Shown here piece after piece: positions 27,509 to 36,041 of a DNA stretch of 64,000 nt. Under the pieces are notes generated by a model. The model made no database searches. It saw nothing but the letters and a program-made list of their open reading frames with translations, and was not told the DNA's origin. How positions within the stretch are numbered: position 1 is the stretch's first letter; every line of letters begins with the position of its first letter. This DNA comes from Pseudodesulfovibrio sp. 5S69 (GTDB lineage: Bacteria > Desulfobacterota > Desulfovibrionia > Desulfovibrionales > Desulfovibrionaceae): NCBI RefSeq assembly GCF_037094465.1, contig NZ_CP146609.1, positions 62,001 to 126,000 on the forward strand, written 5' to 3'. The translations under genes and the position numbers were made by a program.

Positions 27509-28771
27509 ATGTCAAGCATACATATATATTGGGACGAATCGCACTTCTGGGGGCTGCTGGCCGTCCGGGCCCTGACGGCCTGGGGCGTGCCCCACCGGCT
27601 GGTGCGCGGCTCAGAAATAGCCGATGGCGCGCTCGCTGGCAAGTTCGGCGAAGTCCCGAAGGCGCTCTTCGTGCCCGGCGGCCGGGCCAAGGGCAAGGCC
27701 GACCGGCTGGGCGCGCGCGGCATGGACGCGATCCGCGACTACGTGCGCGGGGGCGGCACCTATCTCGGCTTCTGCGGCGGGGCCGGGCTGGCCCTGTCCA
27801 CCCCCTTCGGCCTGGGCCTCTCGCCCTGGACGCGCAAGGGATACCGCAACCGGCTGCATCACTTTCTCTCGGGCCACGTGCATGCGAGCCTGGACACGAC
27901 GAGCGACCTGGTCCCGGACGCCATGGACAGTGGTCTGCTCCCGGTCTGGTGGCCGGGCCGGTTCGATCCGGTGGACCCGTCGGTCCGGGTGCTGGCCCGC
28001 TACGGCAAGCCCGGCCCGGACTTCTGGGTGGCGGACCTCAACCTGGCCACCCTGCCCAAGGGGACCATGGCCGACTGGGAGACCCTGTACGGCGTGAACC
28101 TGAACCCGGACTTCATGGAGGGCTCGCCGGTGGTGGCGACCAACGGGTTCGGGCAGGGCCGGGTGATCCTGAGCTACGCCCACCTGGAGACTCCCGCCTC
28201 GGACCAGGCCAACCGCTGGTTTTCGCACATCCTCGGCCGGGTGCTCGGCGAGCCCGCATCCGCCGCGGCCGAGCGCGGCCCGGTCCCGGCCTGGGACGTG
28301 GCCGCCCGCCAGATCGTCTGGGAGGACGCGGTGCTCATCCGCGCCCGCCGGATCATGGAGGAGATCATCCGCACCGGGTCCGAGCACTTCCTGCTCTTCT
28401 GGCGCAACCCCTGGCTGCTCGGCTGGCGGCGCGGCATCCCCGGCGCGGGCGTGAACACCCTGTACTCGCTCATCTGCGAATCCCTAGCCGCCGAACCGAA
28501 CGACACCGCGCTACGCTTTTGGCAGGAACACCGCGACCGCTTCCGGGTGCTCATGGACCTGCTCGGCAACGGGCTGACCGGCTACCTCCTGGCCGAGCGG
28601 CTGGCCATGACCGTGTTCCACTCGGACTCGGGCGCGGTCTCCAAGGAGGGCCTCAGGGAGCAACGCCGGGCCCTGTTCGGCCTGCCCCCGGAACCGGGCG
28701 GCATCTACGCCGACCTGGCCGGACTGCTCGAAGAGCTGTACTGGCGGCTGTCCCTCCGGCAGGACACGTAA
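27509..28771 (+). CDS. Biotin-protein-ligase N-terminal-domain (BPL_N) protein
   Basis: The 420-residue protein has an N-terminal class I glutamine-amidotransferase-like fold: IHIYWDESHFWGLLAVRAL, ALFVPGGRAKGKAD, and YLGFCGGAGLALSTPFGLGL with the nucleophile-elbow cysteine. This matches the BPL_N family, which usually stands alone in bacteria without biotin ligase activity. The C-terminal part from about residue 270 is helical and I do not recognise it. The reaction is unknown. The Shine-Dalgarno is weak (AAGAG). It is divergent from valS. Confidence 0.8.
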   Translation: MSSIHIYWDESHFWGLLAVRALTAWGVPHRLVRGSEIADGALAGKFGEVPKALFVPGGRAKGKADRLGARGMDAIRDYVRGGGTYLGFCGGAGLALSTPFGLGLSPWTRKGYRNRLHHFLSGHVHASLDTTSDLVPDAMDSGLLPVWWPGRFDPVDPSVRVLARYGKPGPDFWVADLNLATLPKGTMADWETLYGVNLNPDFMEGSPVVATNGFGQGRVILSYAHLETPASDQANRWFSHILGRVLGEPASAAAERGPVPAWDVAARQIVWEDAVLIRARRIMEEIIRTGSEHFLLFWRNPWLLGWRRGIPGAGVNTLYSLICESLAAEPNDTALRFWQEHRDRFRVLMDLLGNGLTGYLLAERLAMTVFHSDSGAVSKEGLREQRRALFGLPPEPGGIYADLAGLLEELYWRLSLRQDT

Positions 28772-28802
28772 CTATTCCTGAAACTACCGTTTTTTCAACT
28801 AA

Positions 28803-28832
28803 TTGCCAGGCGGTTGACTGCTGTGGTACATT
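28803..28832 (+). promoter_or_regulatory. Possible sigma-70 promoter of the FapA gene
   Basis: TTGCCA, an 18-nt spacer and TACATT lie about 78 nt before the ATG at 28910. The match is moderate. Confidence 0.4.
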
Positions 28833-28909
28833 CCGCAAAGGGGTAATGCCGGACGGAGCGGCCCGACCGGCGGACCCGCCATTCCCTGCATCATGCAAAG
28901 CGGTGCGCC

Positions 28910-30811
28910 ATGACGGATGAAGAGACTCTGAAAACGTGTCCCGAAGCGATCTTCCGCTTCGCCATGTCCGAGGACGGCATGAAGCTGGGCGTCAACCGGT
29001 ACTTCCCGCCCAACGGCGGGGAAGAGCCGAGCGTGGCCCTGCTCAAGGCCCAGGTGGCCGCCTGCGGAGTCCGGTTGCCCGTGGACGAGGACGCCGCCAG
29101 GCGCATCGTGGAGGCGGTCAGGACCGGGGGCGATTTTCGGGGCATCACCCTGGTTCGGGGCATCCCGCCCCGCGAGCCGAGGGAGGCCACCCTGGCCGGT
29201 CTGGGGGACCTGGAGTTTCCCGTGTTCCCGGACGACCGGTTCCTGCGCTTCCGCCCCCCGGCCAAAGCCGCCGACGGCGAGACCATCGACGGTCGTCCGA
29301 TCCATCCCAGCGGCACCTTCACGCCCAAGCCCGTCAAGGTCGAAACCGGCGAGAACGTGGCCTGGGACGCGGCCGCCGAGGCATACTACTCCCTGGTCTG
29401 GGGCATGGCCCACATCCGGGACAACGTGGTCTCCGTGACCCCCGTGGCCCACATCACCCACGACGAAGTCGAGGTCGTGGGCACCATCTACCACAAGGAT
29501 TTCCGGGGCGAACGCATCACCGCCGAGCGCATCGAGAAGCAACTGCGGGACATGGGCGTGCTCATCCCCGTGGACCTGGAGGCGCTGGCCGCCAAGCTCA
29601 GGCAGGCGGCGGACATGAACATGCCCCTGCCCAACCAGGTCCTGGTCAAGGGCGCCCACCCGGTGCCGGGCCGCGACGGCTGGCTGGAATCCCTGGTGGC
29701 CACCCGCGAGGAGACCGGTACCGAGGACGCCGCGGGGCGCCTCGATTTCCGCGACCGGGGCGTCTATCCCATGGTCAATACCGGGCAGATCATCGGCAGG
29801 CTGCACCCGCCCACCGCGGGTGAGGGCGGCATCGACATCTACGGCAAGACCATCCCGGCCCACGCGGGCAGGGAGCTCAGGATACACCTGGGCGAAAACG
29901 TCCTGCCGCAGAACGACGGGGTGACGTACACCTCCAAGGCGCAGGGCGTGGCGGTCATGGAGCAGAACACCCTGTCCGTGACCCAGTGCCTGGTGGTCCA
30001 GGGCAACGTGGACCTCAACTCGGGCAACGTGAAGGTCGAACACGGCTCGGTCAAGGTCCTGGGGTCGGTCCAGGCCGGGTTCTCGGTCTCGGCCCCGAAG
30101 CACGTCCTGGTGGAGGGCTCCATAGAGAGCGCCGCCGTGTACGCGGGCGGCCTGGTGGAGGTCAAGGGCGGCATCCTCATGCCCGACGGCGGCGAGATCG
30201 TCTGCGACGGCCGGGTCATCGCCAACTACGCCGTGGGCGCGCGCATCCGGGCCAGGCACGACGTGCTCATCGCCAACGAAATCCAAAATTCGGTCATCCG
30301 CACGGACGGCAGGCTCATCGCCCTGTCCGGCAAGGGCACGGTCCAGGGCGGCGTGATCCTGGCCCGCAAGGGCATCGAGGTCAACGAGCTCGGCTCCGAG
30401 CTGGGCGTGGCCACGACCGTGGGCATCATCGTCGAGGAGGCCGAGGACGAAAAGCTGCGCGAGGAACGCAGCCGGGTGGTCCAGGCCATCAAGAAGATCG
30501 ATGCCACGCTGGGCACCGAACCGCCCGAGGTCCTCCTGGCGCGCACCCCGGAGTCCAAGCGTCCGGCCCTGGCCGAGATCATCAAGCACCGCGAGGCCTT
30601 GGTCCAGCGGCGCGAGGCCCTCAGCGGCAAGATCCACCGGCTGCTGCTGCGCCACCAGGCGGAGATGCAGGGTGTGACCGTGAAGGTGAAGAAGTTCGTC
30701 CACCCCGGCACGATGATCACCTTCGGCAAGCACAGAAAAAAGGTCGAGAAACGGCTCGAAGCCTCGACCTTTTACTGGGATGAGGAAAAGCGCGACATCG
30801 TCTACCGCTAG
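28910..30811 (+). CDS. FapA family protein (DUF342)
   Basis: The 633-residue protein has an N-terminal region without clear similarity, then the DUF342 core, a beta-helix-like stretch rich in glycine and valine (VQGNVDLNSGNVKVEHGSVKVLGSVQAG, GLVEVKGGILMPDGGEIVCDG split over about 360-440). It ends in a coiled region (EDEKLREERSRVVQAIKKI). The family includes FapA-like polymer-assembly and flagellar-assembly proteins and is often linked to c-di-GMP or two-component signalling. The function here is open. Its stop overlaps that of convergent truA in CTAG. Confidence 0.85.
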   Translation: MTDEETLKTCPEAIFRFAMSEDGMKLGVNRYFPPNGGEEPSVALLKAQVAACGVRLPVDEDAARRIVEAVRTGGDFRGITLVRGIPPREPREATLAGLGDLEFPVFPDDRFLRFRPPAKAADGETIDGRPIHPSGTFTPKPVKVETGENVAWDAAAEAYYSLVWGMAHIRDNVVSVTPVAHITHDEVEVVGTIYHKDFRGERITAERIEKQLRDMGVLIPVDLEALAAKLRQAADMNMPLPNQVLVKGAHPVPGRDGWLESLVATREETGTEDAAGRLDFRDRGVYPMVNTGQIIGRLHPPTAGEGGIDIYGKTIPAHAGRELRIHLGENVLPQNDGVTYTSKAQGVAVMEQNTLSVTQCLVVQGNVDLNSGNVKVEHGSVKVLGSVQAGFSVSAPKHVLVEGSIESAAVYAGGLVEVKGGILMPDGGEIVCDGRVIANYAVGARIRARHDVLIANEIQNSVIRTDGRLIALSGKGTVQGGVILARKGIEVNELGSELGVATTVGIIVEEAEDEKLREERSRVVQAIKKIDATLGTEPPEVLLARTPESKRPALAEIIKHREALVQRREALSGKIHRLLLRHQAEMQGVTVKVKKFVHPGTMITFGKHRKKVEKRLEASTFYWDEEKRDIVYR

Positions 30812-31548
30812 TACGCCACCCGGACCAGGGTCAGCCCCTGAGGCGGCACCGTGGCCGGGGCCAGGGTGCGGTCGCCCGAAGCCAGTATGGCCCTGACCCC
30901 GTCGACCGAGAGTTTCCCCCGCCCGCAGGCCACCAGACAGCCCACCAGGTTACGGACCATCTGCTTGAGGAACCCGTCCGCCGTGAACCGCCAGACCGAC
31001 TCGTGCGCGGTCAGGCCCGCGTGGCGCGAGATGTCGACAATGGTCCGTACCGTGGAGCCCACGTCCGTGCCCACGTTTTGGAAAGCCGCGAAGTCGTGCT
31101 CGCCCATGAGCACACGGGCGGCCCCCTCCATGCGCGCGAAGTCCACGGGCCCACAATCCCAGACAAATCGGCGGCGCTGGGGCAGGCAGAACCCGCGCTC
31201 GTGCCACAGGCAATACTCGTAGGTCTTGGACCTTGCCCCGTACCGGGCGTGGAAGTCGTCGGCCACCGGGCCCGCGTCGAGTACGCGCACGTCGCGCGGC
31301 AGGATGGCGTTCAGGCTGCGCTGCCACGGAAATTCGGGCCGGTCGTCCGGGGTATCGAAATGGACCGTCTGGCCGAGGGCGTGGACCCCGGAGTCGGTCC
31401 GCCCCGAGCCGTGCACCCGGACCTCGCGCCCGAGGATGGTCGAAAGCGCCCGCTCCAGCTCGCCCTGCACGGTACGGTCGGCGGGCTGCACCTGCCAGCC
31501 GCAGAACTCGGTGCCCTCGTAGGCCACAACCATTCGGATACGCGTCAT
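30808..31548 (-). CDS. truA: tRNA pseudouridine(38-40) synthase
   Basis: TruA isomerises uridines 38-40 in the anticodon arm of many tRNAs. The 246-residue protein shows MVVAYEGTEFCGWQVQP, the catalytic-aspartate motif HGSGRTDSGVHALGQTVHF, and FLKQMVRNLVGCLVACGRG near the C terminus. The start at 31548 is fixed by the conserved N terminus (MTRIRMVVAYEG). It is separated from the motE-type gene upstream by a terminator. Confidence 0.96.
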   Translation of the reverse strand: MTRIRMVVAYEGTEFCGWQVQPADRTVQGELERALSTILGREVRVHGSGRTDSGVHALGQTVHFDTPDDRPEFPWQRSLNAILPRDVRVLDAGPVADDFHARYGARSKTYEYCLWHERGFCLPQRRRFVWDCGPVDFARMEGAARVLMGEHDFAAFQNVGTDVGSTVRTIVDISRHAGLTAHESVWRFTADGFLKQMVRNLVGCLVACGRGKLSVDGVRAILASGDRTLAPATVPPQGLTLVRVAY

Positions 31549-31626
31549 GGGCCTGCTATACGTGAAGCCGCCTCGCAGTTCAACGCCGCCAAGCGCCTCT
31601 CCACCCGCCCCCCTTCCGCTTCGGCC

Positions 31627-31659
31627 CAAAAAAAGGCGGGCGGTCCGAAGACCGCCCGC
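31627..31659 (-). terminator. Rho-independent terminator of the fliJ-motE transcript
   Basis: On the minus strand GGCGGGCGGTC and GACCGCCCGCC form a perfect 11-bp stem with a 4-nt TTCG loop, then seven T residues. It starts about 26 nt after the MotE-like gene stop. Confidence 0.92.
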
Positions 31660-31685
31660 CCGTGGGATTCGTTGTCGCGCCCGGC

Positions 31686-32393
31686 CTAGTTGCCGAAGGG
31701 GATCTGGAGCTTGGTCAGTTCCTCGGAGAGCTTGGCCGCCTTCTTGGATTCCACGAAGGAGAGGATCTCGCCCGCCTGCCTGCCGCGCATGCCGGACAGG
31801 ACCTTGACGGCCAGGGTGTCGTCCATGGACTGGAGGATTTCGGCGGCCTTCTTGGCCTTGGTGTTGGAGAGCATGTCGACCAACTGCTTGACGCGCTGAT
31901 CCTTGATCTGCTTGGCCTCGTCGAGCATGGACTTGATCTCGTCGTGGAGCTTCTGGACCTTGGTCGCCTCGGCCTTGATGGACGCCTCCATCTCCTTGAG
32001 GGTCCGCTCCTTGATGGCCAGTTCCTCCTCTTTCTTCTTCAGGGCCTTCCATTCGGCGGGCATATCCGCCTCGGTGCGCTTTTGCGCCGCGGCCTGGTCC
32101 TTGGCCGCCTCGGCCTGCGCCGCGCTGTTGGCCGCCGAGTTGGCCTTGTCGGCGATGGGCGTGGTGGACGCGGCGTTGGTCTGGGCCTCGGCGGTCTCGC
32201 CGGAGAGGACGTCGGGCAGCACGGTCTCGACCGCCTTGAGCGTCAGGGAATCGACGCTCAACAGGCCGAACACGGCGAGCTTGAGCAGGGCCAGGAAAAC
32301 GAGGCTGAGAAGAACCTTAGTGATCGTGAGGCTCGAACCGGATCGTTGCCATTTCGTCGTTTTCCTTTTCTTCGCGGGCGTTTTCTTGGTCAT
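31686..32393 (-). CDS. MotE-like flagellar coiled-coil protein
   Basis: The 235-residue protein has a basic N-terminal cytoplasmic tail, one membrane segment (LTITKVLLSLVFLALLKLAV, residues about 21-40), an alanine-rich linker and a long coiled coil (KALKKKEEELAIKERTLKEMEAS...). It ends in an MgtE-N/FliG-like helical domain (DMLSNTKAKKAAEILQSMDDTLAV..GRQAGEILSFVE). This is the MotE architecture, which acts as a MotC-associated chaperone in some bacteria. It overlaps fliJ by 77 nt in a different frame. Confidence 0.85.
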   Translation of the reverse strand: MTKKTPAKKRKTTKWQRSGSSLTITKVLLSLVFLALLKLAVFGLLSVDSLTLKAVETVLPDVLSGETAEAQTNAASTTPIADKANSAANSAAQAEAAKDQAAAQKRTEADMPAEWKALKKKEEELAIKERTLKEMEASIKAEATKVQKLHDEIKSMLDEAKQIKDQRVKQLVDMLSNTKAKKAAEILQSMDDTLAVKVLSGMRGRQAGEILSFVESKKAAKLSEELTKLQIPFGN

Positions 32394-32757
32394 GGTGCCT
32401 CTTGGCTTGCGTTTGCTTGAGCTTTTCCAGGAGCTTCTTGTCCTTGGACCGTTCCACGGCCTCCGTGCGGCATCTTTGCAATTTGAGTTCCAAATTGTTC
32501 AGCTCCACCCTGGCCACGGAGATGTCCTGGGACAGTGCGTCCCGGTACTGCCGCCACAACCACATGTCGTTGGCCGAGGTGCGCGACTCGGCCTCGGCGG
32601 CCATATGGGCCGCGAGCCGGGCCTCGAGACCGGCCAGCTTCTCGGCCTGAGCGTCGCGGGCCGCCCGGGCCCGGGCGAGGGCGCCCTTGGCCTGCTCCTC
32701 CAGTTGCTCGCGGTAATCGAGCACCTTGTCGAGCTTGAAATGGAACGGTCTGGGCAT
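32317..32757 (-). CDS. fliJ: Flagellar export protein FliJ
   Basis: The 146-residue, almost wholly helical protein begins FHFKLDKVLDYREQLEEQAKG, which is typical of FliJ, the stalk that links the FliI ATPase to the export gate. The rest is an antiparallel coiled coil (ELNNLELKLQRCRTEAVE). No strong Shine-Dalgarno is seen. The long 77-nt overlap with the MotE-like gene suggests translational coupling. The C-terminal residues from about 110 lie in the overlap. Confidence 0.85.
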   Translation of the reverse strand: MPRPFHFKLDKVLDYREQLEEQAKGALARARAARDAQAEKLAGLEARLAAHMAAEAESRTSANDMWLWRQYRDALSQDISVARVELNNLELKLQRCRTEAVERSKDKKLLEKLKQTQAKRHHDQENAREEKENDEMATIRFEPHDH

Positions 32758-32802
32758 GGCGTGCGCTTGTCTTGACGGCTGTTTGACGCGGTCCGGCGCG
32801 GC

Positions 32803-32976
32803 CTAGCCTTCGGCCCCGGCGGGCCTGCCCGCCATGCCGCAGTAGCCGGTGCCCTTTTCGCGGTCCACCCAGCGCCACATCATGCACTGGGCCACCTGGC
32901 ACATCTTCATCTTGTCGTCGTGGGTCATGAGCAGGGGACAGAACAGGAATTTGGCGTCATCCACGTGAACGAGCAT
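32803..32976 (-). CDS. 57-residue cysteine-containing protein, function unknown
   Basis: A small gene is read from ATG at 32976 with an AAGGAG Shine-Dalgarno 7 nt upstream. The product starts MLVHVDDAKFLFCPLLM and has cysteines at 13, 26, 31 and 46 (CPLL, CQVAQCMMWRW, GYCGM) with an acidic-glycine tail. The spacing C-x12-C-x4-C-x14-C could hold a metal or Fe-S cluster. It has no signal peptide. Third-position GC bias and the start context support a real gene. It lies 45 nt before fliJ. Confidence 0.75.
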   Translation of the reverse strand: MLVHVDDAKFLFCPLLMTHDDKMKMCQVAQCMMWRWVDREKGTGYCGMAGRPAGAEG

Positions 32977-33000
32977 ACGGCTTCTCCTTGCGGCAAAATG

Positions 33001-33031
33001 AAAACGGCGCGCCGAACCGTCGGCGCGCCGT
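33001..33031 (-). terminator. Terminator of the gene at 33059-34357
   Basis: ACGGCGCGCCGA and TCGGCGCGCCGT form a perfect 12-bp stem with a 4-nt loop. On the minus strand TTTTCATTTT follows. It lies 28 nt past the stop of the periplasmic protein gene and 28 nt before the 57-residue gene. Confidence 0.82.
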
Positions 33032-33058
33032 CAATATAACGTGTATCACGACCGCTGG

Positions 33059-34357
33059 CTAGCTGCCGGGCACGGCCTCGTGCTGGGCCACTTCCAGCGC
33101 CTGGTCGGACTGCCCGGTCTGCGGGGCCAGGGCCACGGGCTCGGGGGCCTCGTCGCCCAGAGTGACCAGGGTCTCCATGCCGAGCATGGACTTGAGCTTT
33201 TCCAAAGCCAGCACCGAGCGGCGGTCCTTCTCGTCCAGGACCTCGGCGTAGCCGCCGTCACGGATGACCTTGGCGTAGTCGCTGTCCTGAAGCTTGGGGT
33301 TGTCCTTGAAGCGACGCTCGAAGTTGCGGGCGTACTCCTGGATCAGGGTGTTCATCCGCGCGTCCGGCATGGTCAAAACGCTCTTGAGGCCGTCGGCCAG
33401 GTACTCGGGGGTCAGGTCCCGGGACTCGACCACCTTGGAGAAACTGCGCACGTAGCGCAAGGTGCCGTCATAGATGTGCGAACGCTGGACCACGTTCATG
33501 CCCGCCCAACCGGCTTTGAGCCACTTGAACAGGAAGACCGTGCTGCGCGGCGCGGCCGCATCCTGCTCCACGAAGACCTGGACCGAGCCCGAGGCGTAGG
33601 TGTAGGTGTCCATCCAGCCGATCAGACCCCGGTTGAGGCCTTCCTGCCCGGAGTAGAAGTAATCCCAACGGGTGTCGTCCAGGATGGCGCCCTTGCGGCC
33701 CACGTCGGACTTGCCGTCCTGCTGGGACACGGAGATGAGCACGTTCTTGCCCTGGAATTTGGTCAGGATCATCAGCCGGTTCAGGTCATAACCGTAATAC
33801 GCCTCGGCAAAGGAGTCTGGCGTGGTCATCTCGTACTCGCGGCCGCGAACGACCACGGGCTTGTCCGCGGTCAGGCCGGGCAGTTCCTCCCACAATCCCC
33901 TGGTCCTCGACAGGAACTCGCTGCCCTTGTGCCAGCCGGACATGCGCAGGACCGCCGGGCAGAGCAGGTAGTTGGGGATATCGGGGTTGTAGAACAATTC
34001 GAGGATACGCGTCAGGTCCGTGGACACGTCGCGGCGCAGACAGATGCCCCGGCCGCCGAACCGCTTGGCCGGTTCGATGTCCTTGGGGTCCGCGTCCACG
34101 TTGACCACGAAGTCGAGCATGGGCTGGATCTCGGCCACGGAGAGCGGCTTGGAACGGTCCTCGAGCACACTGAAGAGATGGGAGATGCCCTTTTCCACAT
34201 CTCCGGCCAGCGGCGCGGGTTTGGGAGAAAGGTTCACTTCCATGAGGCCCTTGGGCTCATCCTCGGCCAGGGCGGGCATGGCGAACAGGCACAGCGCAAG
34301 CAGCGCCAGCACAAAAGCCCACCTACCCCGATTACGGGGCTGTTTTTTACTTTCCAT
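33059..34357 (-). CDS. Putative periplasmic protein of unknown function
   Basis: The 432-residue protein has a signal peptide (basic start, WAFVLALLALCLFAMPALA, then cleavage near ALAED). The mature part has no repeat or catalytic motif that I recognise. Notable pieces are RFGGRGICLRRDVSTDLTR, the LMILTKFQGKNVLISVSQQ strand and QVFVEQDAAAPRSTVFLFKWLKAGW. It is a single-gene transcript ending in a strong terminator, next to the flagellar genes but separated from them. Confidence 0.75.
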   Translation of the reverse strand: MESKKQPRNRGRWAFVLALLALCLFAMPALAEDEPKGLMEVNLSPKPAPLAGDVEKGISHLFSVLEDRSKPLSVAEIQPMLDFVVNVDADPKDIEPAKRFGGRGICLRRDVSTDLTRILELFYNPDIPNYLLCPAVLRMSGWHKGSEFLSRTRGLWEELPGLTADKPVVVRGREYEMTTPDSFAEAYYGYDLNRLMILTKFQGKNVLISVSQQDGKSDVGRKGAILDDTRWDYFYSGQEGLNRGLIGWMDTYTYASGSVQVFVEQDAAAPRSTVFLFKWLKAGWAGMNVVQRSHIYDGTLRYVRSFSKVVESRDLTPEYLADGLKSVLTMPDARMNTLIQEYARNFERRFKDNPKLQDSDYAKVIRDGGYAEVLDEKDRRSVLALEKLKSMLGMETLVTLGDEAPEPVALAPQTGQSDQALEVAQHEAVPGS

Positions 34358-34490
34358 AAGTTTTTAGAGAGGTTGTTATTCGTTTGCACCCGCCGGACAG
34401 CGGGCCATTTTGTTCATCCTTACATCTATTCTATGTAGTAACGTTCACCCGGTTTGGCAAGGCGCAACCGCCGGGCCGAAATCGCCCGGA

Positions 34491-35678
34491 TCAATCCGCC
34501 GAATTGGTTGGTTTTTTCTTGAACCCCAACAGTCCCACGCGGGTCACGGCCTTGCCGCCGAACTTGCGCCGGACCTCGTCCACGGCCTTGTCCAACTCGC
34601 TGGTGGCCTCTTTCCGGGCCGGGGCCTCCTCGAACAGGGTGACCTGCCGGGCGCGGGCTTCGAAATTGGATACCCCCACCCCGATGAGCCGCACCGAGCG
34701 GGGCAACTTCAACTGGTCGAGCAGCCCGCAGGCCGTCTCGAAGATCACCCCGGTGTTGTCCGTCCGCGCGTCCAGGCTCTTCGACCGGGTGATCTGGCTG
34801 AAATCCGAATACTTGATTTTCAGGGTCACGGTCCGTCCCTTGTACCCGTGGCGGCGCAGGTCCTCGCCCACCCGCTCGGCCTGGGCCAGGAGCCACTTCC
34901 TGAGCAGAGCCCGGTCCGTGGTGTCCTCGCGGAAGGTGTTCTCCGCGCTGCAACTCTTGGCCGCCTCATGCGGCGTGACCGGCGTGGGGTCGATGCCGCG
35001 CGCCCGGTCATAGAGCGCCGCGCCGTACTTGCCCAGCCGTTCCTCCCAGTACTCGCCGGGCTTGAGCAGGAGGTCGCCGCAGGTCCGCACGCCGAGCCGC
35101 TTGAGCACGTCCAGCAGCTTGGCGCCCACCCCCGGAATCCTGCCCACGGGCAGGCTGCGCAAAAACTCCGCGACTTCCTCGTGGCGGACGATGTACATGC
35201 CGTCCGGCTTGTCCATGTCCGAGGCGATCTTGGCCAGGAAACGCACCGGGGCCGCGCCCACGGAACAGGTCAGCCCGGTGACCTCCTTGACCCGCGCCTT
35301 GATCCGCCGCCCGACCTCGTCGATGGGCCCGAACAACCGTTCCAGCCCGGTCCCGTCCAGATAGGCCTCGTCCACGCTGGCCTGCTCCACCGTGGGCGAA
35401 AACTCCCGGAGCACACCCATGACCTGGACCGAAAGCTCCTTGTACCGCCCCATGCGGCCCGGCACCATGACGATCTCCGGGCACAGCTTGCGCGCCTTGA
35501 CCACGGACATGGCCGACCGCACCCCGTACTTGCGCACCTCGTAGCTGGCCGCCGAGACCACGCTGCGGTCCGACGTCCCGCCCACGGCCACCGGCTTGCC
35601 CCTCAGCTCGGGGTTGTCCATCTGCTCCACGGACGCGAAAAACGCGTCCATGTCGATATGTAGAATCCAGGTGCGCAT
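34491..35678 (-). CDS. dinB: DNA polymerase IV
   Basis: The 395-residue Y-family translesion polymerase shows the catalytic motifs HIDMDAFFASVEQ (D-x-D) and ASVDEAYLD (D-E). The helix-hairpin-helix region has PVGRIPGVGAKLLDVLKRLGV and the little-finger domain follows. An in-frame ATG at 35684 is an equally possible start. Neither has a clear Shine-Dalgarno. Repeat copy E lies about 60 nt upstream in the leader. No LexA box was recognised. Confidence 0.95.
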   Translation of the reverse strand: MRTWILHIDMDAFFASVEQMDNPELRGKPVAVGGTSDRSVVSAASYEVRKYGVRSAMSVVKARKLCPEIVMVPGRMGRYKELSVQVMGVLREFSPTVEQASVDEAYLDGTGLERLFGPIDEVGRRIKARVKEVTGLTCSVGAAPVRFLAKIASDMDKPDGMYIVRHEEVAEFLRSLPVGRIPGVGAKLLDVLKRLGVRTCGDLLLKPGEYWEERLGKYGAALYDRARGIDPTPVTPHEAAKSCSAENTFREDTTDRALLRKWLLAQAERVGEDLRRHGYKGRTVTLKIKYSDFSQITRSKSLDARTDNTGVIFETACGLLDQLKLPRSVRLIGVGVSNFEARARQVTLFEEAPARKEATSELDKAVDEVRRKFGGKAVTRVGLLGFKKKPTNSAD

Positions 35679-35741
35679 CCCCATAATTTTACCCGGTCCC
35701 GCCCTGCCCTGCAAGGGGATGCCTCCGGGGTGCCCCGGGAT

Positions 35742-35828
35742 GCCTCCGGCGGCCAGAGGGGGAACGTTTTGATAAAGTTCCCCCCTCTGGACTCCCCCTT
35801 CCAAACTTTTTATCGCCGCTTCGCGGGG
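35742..35828 (-). repeat. Intergenic repeat copy E, upstream of dinB
   Basis: On the minus strand: CGCGAAGCGGCG, AAAAAGTTTGG, hairpin CCAGAGGGGG / CCCCCTCTGG, then GGCCGCCGGAGGC. The end motif CCGGAGGCATCCC is repeated once more about 20 nt nearer to dinB (35717-35729), so this copy has a duplicated tail and is not directly at the start codon. Confidence 0.82.
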
Positions 35829-36041
35829 CGGGTCACAAAAAAAATCTCCGACACAACATTGAGTCGAAGGTTCCTCCCATTCTCTTTGGAGCGATTCGGG
35901 TGCGTCAGCACCCGACAGCGGCTCTCCGCGCGCGGGATAGGCTTTGATTCGCCCCGTCCTGGGGCTCACCCCTTCGGGGCGTTGCGGAAAGACCGCAACG
36001 TCCAAATCCGTTGTCCTGCGGATTTGTCGAGAGTGGGTCAG

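Noticed and set aside
34391..34406. CCCGC/GCGGG hairpin between the periplasmic protein gene and dinB as a dinB terminator
   Set aside because: Only 5 bp and no T tract on the minus strand.
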